64,000 nucleotides of DNA from CAMLJR01 sp964631955 (GCA_964631955.1 CAZWBA010000003.1:1-64000), one strand, 5' to 3'. Shown: positions 35,500-44,254, numbered from the stretch's first letter. The notes: generated by a model from the letters alone, not told the origin. A program made the numbers and translations.

Positions 35500-36573
35500 T
35501 CAGGTGTCCAGCGGAATATACAGCGAAAACGTCGTATTGCCCGGCTGACTGTGACACTCGATCAAACCGTTATGGCGGTTGATGATCGATTGCGAAATCG
35601 ATAAGCCGAGTCCCGTGCCATCCGAACGACCGCTGACCATCGGCAAAAATATCGCTTCCTGCAAATCGGGCGGCACGCCGGGACCGTTATCGACAATATC
35701 GATTTTTATGATGAGCCGGTGCCGTTGCGTGCCGATCGTAAATTGTCGCAGCGAACGCGTGCGCAATAAAATCGTGGGGCGCGGCGGTTTTTTTTGCATG
35801 CCGTTAATCGCTTCGACCGCGTTGCGCACCACGTTCAACACCGCCTGAATGAGCTGCTCCTTATCGCCGAGCAACTCGGGAATGCTCGGATCGTAATCGC
35901 GCACGAATGAAATAAGACCTTTCGTTTCCGCTTCCAGCAAATGCCGCACGCGTTCGATGACTTCGTGAATATTCATCGGCTTTTTGTCCGGCACTTTGTG
36001 TGGGCCGAGCATTTGATCGACGAGATTACGCAGCCGGTCGGCTTCTTCGATGATGATATTGGTGTAGTCCCTGAGCGCGTTATCGGGTAATTCGCGCGCT
36101 AACAGTTGCGCTGCGCCGCGCAATCCACCAAGCGGGTTTTTGATTTCATGCGCGAGTCCGCGCACGAGTGCTCGCGTATTTTGTTGCGAGCTCAGCAATC
36201 CTTCTTCGCGGCTGATTCGCAACATGCGGTCGAGCGGCTGAATTTCGAGCACGAGCGCGAAGGCGGAATCGTCCTGCAATACGGGACTGACCGCATAATC
36301 GACGGTGATGCTTTGACCACCCGGCAACTCCAGCAGCGTTTCGCGCTTGGTGTAGGCGCTGCCGGTGCGAATTGCTTCGCGCAATCCTGCCGCAACATCA
36401 CCCTGCTCGATCAGCAGACTGGTGATGGGCTCGCCGAGAATCCGGCTTTTGGAAACCTCCAGCAAGGCTTCGGCGGCAGAGTTGATATACCCCACTTTGA
36501 GATCGGTCTCGACCAGCAGGATGGCCGTTCTTAAATTGTCGAGAATACGGGTATGGAGCGTTTCGGGAGCCAT
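35500..36573 (-). CDS. ntrB: Nitrogen regulation sensor kinase NtrB
   Basis: Cytosolic two-component kinase/phosphatase of 357 residues for NtrC, normally controlled by PII. An N-terminal PAS-like domain (about 10-115) precedes the H-box LAHEIKNPLGG with phospho-histidine H142. The ATP-binding region has an N-box NVVRNAVEAI, G1 DNGPGVP and G2 GTGLGLSIS. There are no membrane helices, as expected. It lies 71 bp upstream of ntrC on the same strand and downstream of glnA and a DUF4124 gene. Confidence 0.96.
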   Translation of the reverse strand: MAPETLHTRILDNLRTAILLVETDLKVGYINSAAEALLEVSKSRILGEPITSLLIEQGDVAAGLREAIRTGSAYTKRETLLELPGGQSITVDYAVSPVLQDDSAFALVLEIQPLDRMLRISREEGLLSSQQNTRALVRGLAHEIKNPLGGLRGAAQLLARELPDNALRDYTNIIIEEADRLRNLVDQMLGPHKVPDKKPMNIHEVIERVRHLLEAETKGLISFVRDYDPSIPELLGDKEQLIQAVLNVVRNAVEAINGMQKKPPRPTILLRTRSLRQFTIGTQRHRLIIKIDIVDNGPGVPPDLQEAIFLPMVSGRSDGTGLGLSISQSIINRHNGLIECHSQPGNTTFSLYIPLDT

Positions 36574-36813
36574 TGTCTGCTACTGAGATAAATGAAGGGG
36601 CATCACTGCCGGATGGGCGGTGCAATTTCCAAACCAGCTTGAACGCTTGTGGCCTGCGCGGCAGAACGTGCCTCAAACCCGCGCCACAGCCTGACAAAAC
36701 ATCGAAAAACCAATCGATTTAGTGCGCGGATGCGCTTATGCGGGAGCAGATGCGCACCAATAAGGGTGTCGGAGGAATTTCACCGCGCACTACAATAGCG
36801 CAAGCGCTTCGAG

Positions 36814-37302
36814 CTATTCTCCACCCACCTGTTTTAGCCTTTCGCGAGCCGCATCGACCTCGCGCTGTAACTCCTGCAGACGCTGCAGGCGCTGCTGCGA
36901 GGGACCAACACCGCCCCCTGCCCGCCCGATAAAATCACCCGGCTGAGCTGCACTGCCCGCCTTGAACCTGGCCTCGGCTTCCTCCAGCGCAGCCCGGGCG
37001 CTGGCGATGTCGTCCACGTCCGCCCCTGACGATCCGCCATCATGTTGTTGCGTCTGCAGCGGAGGCAGATTCAAGGGCGGTTGCGCCGGCATCACGTTCT
37101 GGTTGGGGTCAATGGTCAGCTCCTCGGTCGACTGGACCTTACCGGCCTTGTTTTTCGCAGGCGGGTTTTCCGAGTAGCTGACATTGCCTTTTTCATCGAC
37201 GGATTTATAAACGGTCTGGGCCATCGACCCGTCAGCGACCAGTAGCGCTGCCGCCATCACCCAACTGCTCCACCCCCAACGACGCGACGTACGAATCATC
37301 AT
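36814..37302 (-). CDS. DUF4124 domain periplasmic protein with coiled coil
   Basis: Exported protein of 162 residues: a signal peptide (WVMAAALLVADGSMA), a DUF4124 module with VYKSVDEKGNVSYSENPP, a proline/glutamine linker and a C-terminal coiled coil (RLQRLQELQREVDAARERL). The function of DUF4124 is not established. GGAG lies five bases upstream of the ATG. It sits between glnA and ntrB, a position DUF4124 genes often occupy in gammaproteobacteria, without known mechanistic link. Confidence 0.85.
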   Translation of the reverse strand: MMIRTSRRWGWSSWVMAAALLVADGSMAQTVYKSVDEKGNVSYSENPPAKNKAGKVQSTEELTIDPNQNVMPAQPPLNLPPLQTQQHDGGSSGADVDDIASARAALEEAEARFKAGSAAQPGDFIGRAGGGVGPSQQRLQRLQELQREVDAARERLKQVGGE

Positions 37303-37356
37303 TCACTCCAATGACAGACAGATAGCCAGATGCCGGCATTATGGGCTGTTTGAAGG

Positions 37357-37385
37357 CAAAAAAAAGCCCGCCACAGGGGCGGGCT
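37357..37385 (-). terminator. Intrinsic terminator downstream of glnA
   Basis: On the minus strand AGCCCGCC-CCTGT-GGCGGGCT forms an 8-bp stem followed by eight T residues. It lies 80 bp beyond the glnA stop, after a tandem repeat, and should separate glnA from the DUF4124-ntrBC transcripts. Confidence 0.9.
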
Positions 37386-37425
37386 CGTCGAGCCGTGCGG
37401 CAATCTGCGTAATCAGCAGAAGCCG

Positions 37426-37479
37426 CGTTTAGCCGAAGTAGTACGTTTAGCAGGAGTAGTACGTTTAGCAGGAATAGTA
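37426..37479 (-). repeat. Triple 18-bp tandem repeat spanning the glnA stop
   Basis: Three consecutive 18-base units lie at 37462-37479, 37444-37461 and 37426-37443. Reading on the minus strand, each encodes Tyr-Tyr-Ser/Phe-Cys/Gly, a stop and Thr. The first unit is the true C-terminus of glutamine synthetase; the next two repeat its last codons and stop beyond the gene. Units two and three differ from the first by one and about four bases. Confidence 0.9.
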
Positions 37480-38871
37480 CATCGCGAACTCGACCGGGTG
37501 AGTGGTCATGTTCAGGCGCTCGACCTGCTGCCTCTTGATCTCGATGTACGCATCGATCATATCGTTGGTGAACACGCCACCCGCGGTGAGAAAGCCACGA
37601 TCGGCGTCGAGCGCTGCCAGCGACATTTCCAGCGTGTGCGATACGGTCGGAATCGCTGCCGCCTCTTCCGGCTCCAGATCGTACAGATCTTTGTCGGCTG
37701 CATCGCCGGGGTGGATCTTGTTCTGGATACCGTCGATACCCGCCATCAACAAGGCGGCAAAGCAGAGATACGGGTTCGCCGAAGGATCCGGGAAGCGAGT
37801 TTCGATACGACGCGCTTTCGGGTTGGTCACGTACGGAATGCGGATCGACGCCGAACGGTTGCGCGCCGAGTAAGCCAGCATGACCGGCGCTTCGAAGCCA
37901 GGAACCAGACGCTTGTACGAGTTGGTGCCCGGGTTACAGAACGCGTTCAGGGCGCGAGCGTGCTTGATGATGCCGCCGATGTAGAACAGCGCGGTTTCAG
38001 ACAAGCCAGCGTACGCATCGCCTGCGAACAGGTTGACGCCGCCTTTCGAGATCGACTGGTGAACGTGCATACCCGAACCATTGTCGCCAACGAGCGGCTT
38101 CGGCATGAAGGTCGCGGTTTTGCCGTAAGCGTGCGCAACGTTGTGAATCGCGTATTTGAGGATTTGCACTTCGTCGGCTTTTTTCACCAGCGTATTCGGA
38201 CCCACGCCGATTTCGCACTGACCTGCAGTCGCGACTTCGTGGTGGTGAACCTCGATATCGAGACCCATCGCTTCAGCGGCATCGCACATGGCAGCGCGGA
38301 TGTCGTGCAGCGAATCGACTGGCGGAACCGGGAAATAACCGCCTTTGATGCCTGGACGGTGGCCGGTGTTGCCTTCCTCGAACTCCTTGTTCGACGACCA
38401 GGCGGCTTCCGACGAGTTGATCGAATAGCCAACGCCGGAGATATCGGCATGCCATTTAACATCGTCGAAAATGAAGAATTCGGGCTCCGGACCGAACAGG
38501 GCGCTGTCGGCGATACCGGTGGATTTCAGATAGGCTTCGGCGCGCTGGCCCACCGAGCGGGGGTCGCGCTCATAACCCTGACCGGTCGCAGGCTCTACAA
38601 CGGTGCAGCGCAAAACCACAGTCGGGTCGTCGAAGAAGGGGTCCATAAAGGAGGAGTCATCATCCGGCATGAGGATCATGTCGGACTCGTTGATGCCTTT
38701 CCAGCCCGCGATGGAGGAGCCGTCGAACATCTTGCCGTTGGTGAAGGTGCTAACGTCTACGGTTTTAGCCGGGTACGTAACATGCTGCTCTTTGCCGTGA
38801 GAATCGGTGAAACGAAAGTCGACCCACTTCGCTTCATTATCTTTAATAAGCTGCAGAGTTTTCTCTGACAT
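37465..38871 (-). CDS. glnA: Glutamine synthetase type I (GSI-beta)
   Basis: Dodecameric cytosolic enzyme making glutamine from glutamate, ammonia and ATP. The 468-residue length equals that of the E. coli enzyme. Visible features are the beta-Grasp N-terminus (WVDFRFTDSHGKEQHVT), DGSSIAGWKGINESDM, the catalytic NGSGMHVHQS, and an adenylylation site with Y397 in KDLYDLEPEE, so activity is probably controlled by GlnE. GGAGG precedes the ATG. A sigma-54 promoter and NtrC-like sites lie 130-255 bp upstream, linking it to the adjacent ntrBC genes. Confidence 0.98.
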   Translation of the reverse strand: MSEKTLQLIKDNEAKWVDFRFTDSHGKEQHVTYPAKTVDVSTFTNGKMFDGSSIAGWKGINESDMILMPDDDSSFMDPFFDDPTVVLRCTVVEPATGQGYERDPRSVGQRAEAYLKSTGIADSALFGPEPEFFIFDDVKWHADISGVGYSINSSEAAWSSNKEFEEGNTGHRPGIKGGYFPVPPVDSLHDIRAAMCDAAEAMGLDIEVHHHEVATAGQCEIGVGPNTLVKKADEVQILKYAIHNVAHAYGKTATFMPKPLVGDNGSGMHVHQSISKGGVNLFAGDAYAGLSETALFYIGGIIKHARALNAFCNPGTNSYKRLVPGFEAPVMLAYSARNRSASIRIPYVTNPKARRIETRFPDPSANPYLCFAALLMAGIDGIQNKIHPGDAADKDLYDLEPEEAAAIPTVSHTLEMSLAALDADRGFLTAGGVFTNDMIDAYIEIKRQQVERLNMTTHPVEFAMYYSC

Positions 38872-39000
38872 TTCTGGATTTCCTCCATCAGGATTTTAAG
38901 TTACGTAAGGGCTTCGGCCGCCGTGTCGTCAGGGCGAGCGATTATAAGGCCAAATCGGGAATTTACTCACTGCTATTCAATCAGGAGCTGGGCCACTCAA

Positions 39001-39017
39001 CGCAAACTCCATGCCAC
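39001..39017 (-). promoter_or_regulatory. Sigma-54 promoter of glnA
   Basis: On the minus strand the sequence GTGGCATGGAGTTTGCG contains TGGCATG-N4-TTGC, matching the sigma-54 -24/-12 consensus TGGCACG-N4-TTGC at all but one base, with exact spacing. Transcription should start near 38990, giving a leader of about 120 bases before the glnA ATG. The location beside ntrBC makes this strongly credible. Confidence 0.85.
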
Positions 39018-39088
39018 GGAATCCGGACCGATAAATGATTGAATCAGAGCCGTTTTGCACGCTGGCACGCCATCCACCAGCGCCTTTT

Positions 39089-39125
39089 TGCACCACGATG
39101 GACGCGGTCGCACCAAAATAGATCA
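39089..39125. promoter_or_regulatory. NtrC-binding-site-like pair upstream of glnA
   Basis: Two spaced matches to the NtrC site TGCACCA-N3-TGGTGCA occur 70-125 bp upstream of the sigma-54 element. They are TGCACCACGATGGACGC at 39089-39105 and CGCACCAAAATAGATCA at 39109-39125. Each has one strong and one weak half-site. A further imperfect match, TTGCACGCTGGCACGC, starts at 39054. The arrangement fits an enhancer, but the matches are imperfect and judged by eye. Confidence 0.55.
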
Positions 39126-39195
39126 CCCGCAAACTGCCACATCAAATATGCCCGCGGAGTATAATCGCCGCCCTTCGCGAAACAGTGGGCGAGCC

Positions 39196-40644
39196 GTGCA
39201 GTTTCTTATCAAATTCTTTCCCGAAATCACGATCAAAAGCCGCATCGTGCGCAAGCAGCTGGCCAAGCAGCTGCGCGACAACCTGCGTGCGCTGCTCAAG
39301 CCGATCGATCCGGATATCGAAATCATCCGGGACTGGGATCAGCTGACCATCGTCACGGCGAGCAATGAGCGCGCGCAGATGATCGACGTCTTGAGCCAGA
39401 CACCCGGTATCGCCTATTTTCTCGATGTGCAGGAATACCCGCTCGTCGACCTCGACGACATCTATGCGAAAACCGCCGCGCTCTGGCTCGACCGCCTGAG
39501 CGGAAAAACATTTGCCGTACGCTGCAAGCGCACCGGCAATCACACCTTTTCCTCGCTCGATGTCGAACGCCAGATCGGCGGGCTGCTCAATCAAAACGGG
39601 CGGGCGCGCGGCGTTGAATTACGCAACCCTGATGAAACGGTGCGCATCGATGTGCGCGACGATCGCTTATATATCGTCAACGAACGCTTCGAAGGCATCG
39701 GCGGTTATCCACTGGGTTCGCAGGATTCGGTGGTATCGCTCATCTCGGGCGGTTTCGATTCTACCGTTGCGAGCTTTTTTACGATGCGCCGGGGCATGCG
39801 CACGCATTTTTGTTTTTTCAATCTCGGCGGTCGTCAGCACGAACTCGGCGTAAAGGAAGTCGCCTATTACCTATGGTCGAAATACGGCGCATCGTCGCGC
39901 GTGAAATTCATCGCCGTGCCATTCGATGAAGTCGTCGCGCAGATTTTGAAAAATATCGACGATTCGCAAATGGGCGTCATTCTGAAACGCATGATGCTGC
40001 GGGCGGCAACGCGCGTCGCGGAAACACTCGATGCGCACGCACTCGTCACCGGCGAAGCAGTTGCGCAGGTGTCGAGCCAGACATTACTCAATCTCAGTGT
40101 CATCGATCGCGCCACCGACATGCTCGTGCTGCGCCCGCTCATCACCATGAGCAAAGGCGAAATCATCGATAAGGCCAAGGCAATCGGCACAGCGGATTAC
40201 GCCGCGCAAATGCCTGAATATTGCGGCGTCATCTCGGTGAAACCGACGACACGCGCGAAACTGTTTCGCATCGAGCACGAGGAAACCAGGTTCGATTTCG
40301 ATGTGCTCGAACGCGCACTCGCCAATGCGCAATATCTCAATATCGACGAAGTTGCGAACGCAGAAATCGAAAAGATCGACGTTGAAGTTTTGAGTGCGCC
40401 TGTTTTCGATTCGGCTATTATCGATATCCGCCACCCGAACGAAGCAGAACGCAAACCGCTCAGCGCGGGCAATGTTCGCATCGAAAAAATCCCCTTCTAC
40501 GAACTGCAGACGAAATTCGCCGCGCTCGACAAGGAAAAAACTTATTTGCTCTATTGCGACAAGGGTGTGATGAGCAGGCTGCACGCAGCACATTTAATGG
40601 AGCAGGGTTACCGCAACGTAAAAATTTATCGCCCCGCATCATGA
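39196..40644 (+). CDS. thiI: tRNA 4-thiouridine synthase / thiamine sulfurtransferase ThiI
   Basis: Makes s4U8 in tRNA and, in species using it, donates sulfur for the thiazole of thiamine. The 482 residues equal the E. coli length. An NFLD and THUMP region (about 1-165) is followed by a PP-loop ATP pyrophosphatase with SGGFDS near 180 and a C-terminal rhodanese domain. Both catalytic cysteines are present, C343 in EYCGVIS and C454 in LLYCDKGVMSR. The GTG at 39196 is chosen because homologues start KFIIKLFPEITIKS-like at this point; upstream codons have no support. Its stop overlaps the trmL ATG. Confidence 0.95.
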   Translation: MQFLIKFFPEITIKSRIVRKQLAKQLRDNLRALLKPIDPDIEIIRDWDQLTIVTASNERAQMIDVLSQTPGIAYFLDVQEYPLVDLDDIYAKTAALWLDRLSGKTFAVRCKRTGNHTFSSLDVERQIGGLLNQNGRARGVELRNPDETVRIDVRDDRLYIVNERFEGIGGYPLGSQDSVVSLISGGFDSTVASFFTMRRGMRTHFCFFNLGGRQHELGVKEVAYYLWSKYGASSRVKFIAVPFDEVVAQILKNIDDSQMGVILKRMMLRAATRVAETLDAHALVTGEAVAQVSSQTLLNLSVIDRATDMLVLRPLITMSKGEIIDKAKAIGTADYAAQMPEYCGVISVKPTTRAKLFRIEHEETRFDFDVLERALANAQYLNIDEVANAEIEKIDVEVLSAPVFDSAIIDIRHPNEAERKPLSAGNVRIEKIPFYELQTKFAALDKEKTYLLYCDKGVMSRLHAAHLMEQGYRNVKIYRPAS

Positions 40645-41108
40645 ACCTAGACGTCGTCCTGTTCGAGCCTGAAATTCCGCCGAATACCGGCAACGTCATT
40701 CGCCTGTGCGCGAACACGGGCACAAAACTGCACTTGATCGAACCGCTCGGTTTTGAACTCGACGACAAGAAATTGCGGCGTGCGGGACTCGATTATCGCG
40801 AGTGGGCCGATGTACAAATTCACAAAAGCTTGAATGCGTATACAGAGGTTCGCAAACCCGGACGTCTATTTGCTTTCAGCACCAAAGGCACACGGCATTT
40901 TGGCGAAGCCCGATATCTGCCGGGGGATGCATTATTGTTTGGACCCGAAAGTCGGGGGCTGCCTCGCGAAATCCTGCAATCGCTTCCTGCCGAAAACGTA
41001 TTGCGTTTACCGATGCGCGCTGAAAGCCGCAGTTTGAATTTATCGAATACCGTGGCCATCGCCGTATTCGAAGTCTGGCGGCAATGGGAATATATAGAGG
41101 GGCGATAA
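40641..41108 (+). CDS. trmL: tRNA (cytidine/uridine-34 2'-O)-methyltransferase TrmL
   Basis: SPOUT methyltransferase modifying the wobble ribose of tRNA-Leu isoacceptors. The 155-residue product has the family landmarks EPEIPPNTGNVIRLCANTG at its start, LLFGPESRGLP and the knot motif LRLPMRAESRSLNLSNTVAI, here split as LRLPMRAESRSLN and LSNTVAIAV. It overlaps thiI by 4 bp (ATGA). It lies near secB-grxC-yibN, as in E. coli where trmL (yibK) is in that cluster. Confidence 0.96.
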   Translation: MNLDVVLFEPEIPPNTGNVIRLCANTGTKLHLIEPLGFELDDKKLRRAGLDYREWADVQIHKSLNAYTEVRKPGRLFAFSTKGTRHFGEARYLPGDALLFGPESRGLPREILQSLPAENVLRLPMRAESRSLNLSNTVAIAVFEVWRQWEYIEGR

Positions 41109-41109
41109 C

Positions 41110-41135
41110 GTAGGGGCAGACCTGTGAGTCTGCCC
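41110..41135 (+). repeat. Interspersed palindromic repeat, copy 3
   Basis: GTAGGGGCAGACCTGTGAGTCTGCCC forms an 8-bp stem GGGCAGAC/GTCTGCCC just after the trmL stop and is followed by TTGTTTT, so it can act as an intrinsic terminator for thiI-trmL. It is inverted relative to copy 4, 43 bp away. Confidence 0.8.
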
Positions 41136-41178
41136 TTGTTTTGCCTGTTTAAAATCATTTATCTGTTTTAAATAAAAA

Positions 41179-41204
41179 GGGCGGACACACAGGCCCGCCC
41201 CTAC
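41179..41204 (-). repeat. Interspersed palindromic repeat, copy 4
   Basis: GGGCGGACACACAGGCCCGCCCCTAC is preceded by AATAAAAA. In the minus direction the stem is followed by TTTTTATT, so it can terminate the secB transcript. With copy 3 it makes an inverted pair filling the trmL-secB gap. Confidence 0.8.
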
Positions 41205-41218
41205 GGCATAGATATAAA

Positions 41219-41683
41219 TTAATGCTGGGGAGCTGCAGCCTCCTGCTGCTGTTGCGATTGCAGATACACTGCTTCGAAATTCACCGGTTGCAGCGCTAAC
41301 GGAGGGAAGCTGCCGCGCGATGCCAGCGAATCGATCGCTTCGCGTGCGTAGGGGAAAAGGATATTCGGACACACGATCATCAATACGCGACGCAATTGTT
41401 CGCCTTCGAGCCCTTTGATATGGAAGACACCGGCCTGATGAACTTCGATCAGGAACGCAGTTTCTTCACCCAGCTTCGCAGTGATCGTAATGGTTAGGAC
41501 CACCTCGAAATTATCGCCTTCAATGCGCTCGGCATTGGTATTCAAATCAACCTGTACTTGCGGCTGCCACTGTTTGGTAAATGCTTTCGCACCCAGCGGA
41601 GCTTCGAATGAAAGATCTTTCATGTAAATCCGCTGCAATGCGAATTGCTGTTCCTGGCCCGCTGCTGGTTGGTTGTCGCTCAT
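41219..41683 (-). CDS. secB: Protein-export chaperone SecB
   Basis: Tetrameric cytosolic chaperone delivering unfolded precursors to SecA. The 154-residue protein has the SecB core: FALQRIYMKDLSFEAP near the N-terminus, ITAKLGEETAFLIEVHQAGVF (given as ITAKLGEETAFL and EVHQAGVF), then CPNILFPYAREAI and GSFPPLALQPVNFEAVY. The C-terminal tail QQQQEAAAPQH is a typical low-complexity end. AGAGGA precedes the ATG. It is followed on the same strand by genes upstream in order: yibN-grxC-secB. Confidence 0.97.
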   Translation of the reverse strand: MSDNQPAAGQEQQFALQRIYMKDLSFEAPLGAKAFTKQWQPQVQVDLNTNAERIEGDNFEVVLTITITAKLGEETAFLIEVHQAGVFHIKGLEGEQLRRVLMIVCPNILFPYAREAIDSLASRGSFPPLALQPVNFEAVYLQSQQQQEAAAPQH

Positions 41684-41801
41684 CGAGAAATTCCTCTGGT
41701 CATTATGAAATAGCTGCTTTTATGTAAGGCTAACACTGTAAAAAAAAACGTTCGTATCAAAACCGCCACTCACTGCTTTTGCTCATCGTACAAACAGTTC
41801 A

Positions 41802-42065
41802 TTACGGTTTCAGCGAATTTAACAAGCCGTCGAGCTGCCCCGCACGCTCCAGCGCATGCAGATCGTCGCAGCCACCGACGTGCTGCTCGCCAATCCAGAT
41901 TTGCGGCACAGTGTAGCGACCGCTGCGCTGCTCCATCTCCGCGCGCAGTGCGGAATTGCCGTCGACGGCAATTTCGTTGTATGCCACGCCCTTGCGATCG
42001 AGCAAGCGTTTGGCTGCAATGCAGTAGGGACACGTGCGCGTTGTGTAAATCGTTACGCCGTTCAT
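41802..42065 (-). CDS. grxC: Glutaredoxin 3
   Basis: Small glutathione-dependent thiol oxidoreductase of 87 residues. The dithiol active site CPYC lies at 12-15, the cis-proline loop is TVPQIWIG, and the glutathione-binding GGCDDLHALE follows. Length and motifs match bacterial GrxC. It sits between secB and the rhodanese gene as in E. coli. Confidence 0.96.
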   Translation of the reverse strand: MNGVTIYTTRTCPYCIAAKRLLDRKGVAYNEIAVDGNSALRAEMEQRSGRYTVPQIWIGEQHVGGCDDLHALERAGQLDGLLNSLKP

Positions 42066-42075
42066 TTAAAACATA

Positions 42076-42486
42076 CTAGGCCTTGATCAATGGCAATTGC
42101 GCTCCCTGCCATTCGCTGATGCCGCCGCTCAAGCGATATACCTGCCTGAATCCCTGCTGCTGCAATTGCTTGCCTGCCGCCGAGGCATACTGTCCCAGCT
42201 TGCATACGAGAATCACGGGGCGCTCTCGCAGATTTTCGAGTTCGCCGATACGCTCGTTCAATTTGGCATAGGGAATATTGATCGCATCGACGATATGACC
42301 CTTGCGAAAATCCGCCTGATCACGCAGATCGATAACCGCCGCCTGCTGCTGGTTCACGAGATTGGTCAGTTGTTGCGGCGTCACCGTTGCGCCGGCGCGG
42401 CGCGACTCGTGAAATATCAGCAGAATTACTGTAACTGCAAGTGCACCGACCAGCGGCCATTGCTGCAATACAAATTCGAGAAACAT
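42076..42486 (-). CDS. yibN: Membrane-anchored rhodanese-like protein (YibN type)
   Basis: Protein of 136 residues with an N-terminal membrane helix (WPLVGALAVTVILLIFH) and a cytosolic rhodanese domain. That domain has DLRDQADFRKGHIVDAINIP and the active-site cysteine in VILVCKLGQYASAA. It is a presumed sulfurtransferase or redox sensor at the membrane. The ATG at 42486 gives the same N-terminal layout as E. coli YibN; longer in-frame starts at 42516 or 42534 are possible and none has a strong ribosome site. It is divergent from gpmI. Confidence 0.9.
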   Translation of the reverse strand: MFLEFVLQQWPLVGALAVTVILLIFHESRRAGATVTPQQLTNLVNQQQAAVIDLRDQADFRKGHIVDAINIPYAKLNERIGELENLRERPVILVCKLGQYASAAGKQLQQQGFRQVYRLSGGISEWQGAQLPLIKA

Positions 42487-42697
42487 CGGAATACGACCGG
42501 TACCTAGTGAGTTCATCATTCGGAGAGCTCGCAATGTGCGAGTGAGAGCACATGCCCCCCGCGGGGCGGTAAGTATACACGCCGGTTCGCGCTTTCATCG
42601 ATAGTCGTGGACACATTGATCTCACCGTGCGCGGCGTGGTTATTCGTTGAGCGCCAAGCTACAATCCAACCTCTCGCTGCTGTGTAGTTGAAACGCC

Positions 42698-44254
42698 ATG
42701 GAATCCCGCAAAAAACCGCATGTGCTGATCATTCTCGATGGCTGGGGCTATCGCGCCGAACCCGAAGACAACGCCATTCATCACGCCAACACACCCACCT
42801 GGGACAAGCTCTGGATCGAATGCCCCGCCACGCTGATTTCGGGATCGGGACTCGACGTCGGCCTGCCTGAGGGCCAGTTCGGCAACTCGGAAGTGGGACA
42901 TATGGCGCTCGGCTCGGGGCGCGTCGATTTTCAAAGCATCACACGCATCGATCAGGAAATCGCCTCGGGTGCATTCTTTAAAAATCCGGTTTACATCGCA
43001 GCGATCGACAAGGCGATTGCCAGCAATGGCGCCGTGCATGTACTCGGCTTGCTCTCGACAGGCGGCGTGCACAGCCACGAACAGCATATCCACGCCATGG
43101 TCGAGCTCGCGGCGCAGCGCGGCGCCAGACGCGTGTATGTGCATGCGTTTCTCGATGGTCGCGATACACCGCCGCGCAGCGCGGAAAATTCGCTGCGAGC
43201 ACTCGCGCAGAAATTCGAGCAATTGCACTGCGGCCGCATCGCTTCGATCATCGGTCGCTACTACGCGATGGACCGCGACAATCGCTGGGACCGCGTGCAG
43301 CAGGCTTACGATCTGCTCACACAAATGCGCGCCGATTATCGCGCCGATAATGCCGTCGATGCGCTGCGCGCTGCCTACGAGCGCAACGAAAACGATGAGT
43401 TCGTCAAAGCCACGGTGATACAAAACAAAGACGAAGCCAATGCCGCCATCAACGATGGTGATGCCGTGATCTTCATGAATTTCCGCGCCGATCGCGCGCG
43501 CGAAATCACACGCGCCTTCACTGAAAGGAATTTCGATGGCTTCGTGCGCGAAAAAATGCCACGGCTCGCCGACTTTGTGATGACGACCGAATACGCCGCC
43601 GACATCACCGCAAGCTGCGCCTATGCACCGCAATCGATGAAAAATTCGCTCGGCGAATATTTATCGAACCTGCACAAAACGCAATTGCGTATCGCTGAAA
43701 CTGAAAAATATGCGCACGTGACATTTTTCTTCAGCGGCGGTCGCGAAGAATTATATGCCGGCGAAGATCGCATTCTGGTGCCATCTCCGAAAGTGGCGAC
43801 TTATGATCTGCAGCCGGAAATGAGCGCGCCTGAAGTCACCGACAAGCTGGTCGAAGCCATCAAAAGTGGCAAATACGATTTAATCGTCTGTAATTACGCC
43901 AACGGTGACATGGTCGGACACACCGGCGTTTTCAGCGCCGCCGTGAAAGCGGTCGAAGCAGTGGACGCCTGCCTGCGCCGGGTGGTCGTTGCCGTGCGCG
44001 AAGTGGGTGGCGAAGCACTTATCACCGCCGATCACGGCAACTGCGAACAGATGCAGGATTACGCAAGCAATCAGCCGCACACCCAGCACACCACCGATCT
44101 GGTGCCACTCATCTATATTGGTGACCGTAAACTGAAGTTACAGGAAGGCAATGGCAAGCTGGCGGATATCGCACCGACTCTGCTGGCGCTTATGCACATT
44201 GCACAACCGGCGGAAATGACTGGCAACAATTTAATAACTGGCGAATTTAATTAA
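42698..44254 (+). CDS. gpmI: Cofactor-independent phosphoglycerate mutase
   Basis: Two-manganese glycolytic enzyme interconverting 3- and 2-phosphoglycerate. The 518-residue protein starts with the metal-binding LIILDGWGYR, has the phospho-serine S64 in GNSEVGHM, the HVLGLLSTGGVHSHEQHIHA region and a C-terminal metal site ALITADHGNCEQM with HTTDLVPLIY. Length and motifs are standard. It heads the gpmI-envC-ctpA set. Confidence 0.98.
   Translation: MESRKKPHVLIILDGWGYRAEPEDNAIHHANTPTWDKLWIECPATLISGSGLDVGLPEGQFGNSEVGHMALGSGRVDFQSITRIDQEIASGAFFKNPVYIAAIDKAIASNGAVHVLGLLSTGGVHSHEQHIHAMVELAAQRGARRVYVHAFLDGRDTPPRSAENSLRALAQKFEQLHCGRIASIIGRYYAMDRDNRWDRVQQAYDLLTQMRADYRADNAVDALRAAYERNENDEFVKATVIQNKDEANAAINDGDAVIFMNFRADRAREITRAFTERNFDGFVREKMPRLADFVMTTEYAADITASCAYAPQSMKNSLGEYLSNLHKTQLRIAETEKYAHVTFFFSGGREELYAGEDRILVPSPKVATYDLQPEMSAPEVTDKLVEAIKSGKYDLIVCNYANGDMVGHTGVFSAAVKAVEAVDACLRRVVVAVREVGGEALITADHGNCEQMQDYASNQPHTQHTTDLVPLIYIGDRKLKLQEGNGKLADIAPTLLALMHIAQPAEMTGNNLITGEFN

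Noticed and set aside
37498..38868. 456-codon open frame antisense to glnA
   Set aside because: It mirrors glnA almost exactly, has no ribosome site, and its arginine/valine-rich composition follows from glnA codon use. The forward glutamine synthetase motifs are unambiguous.
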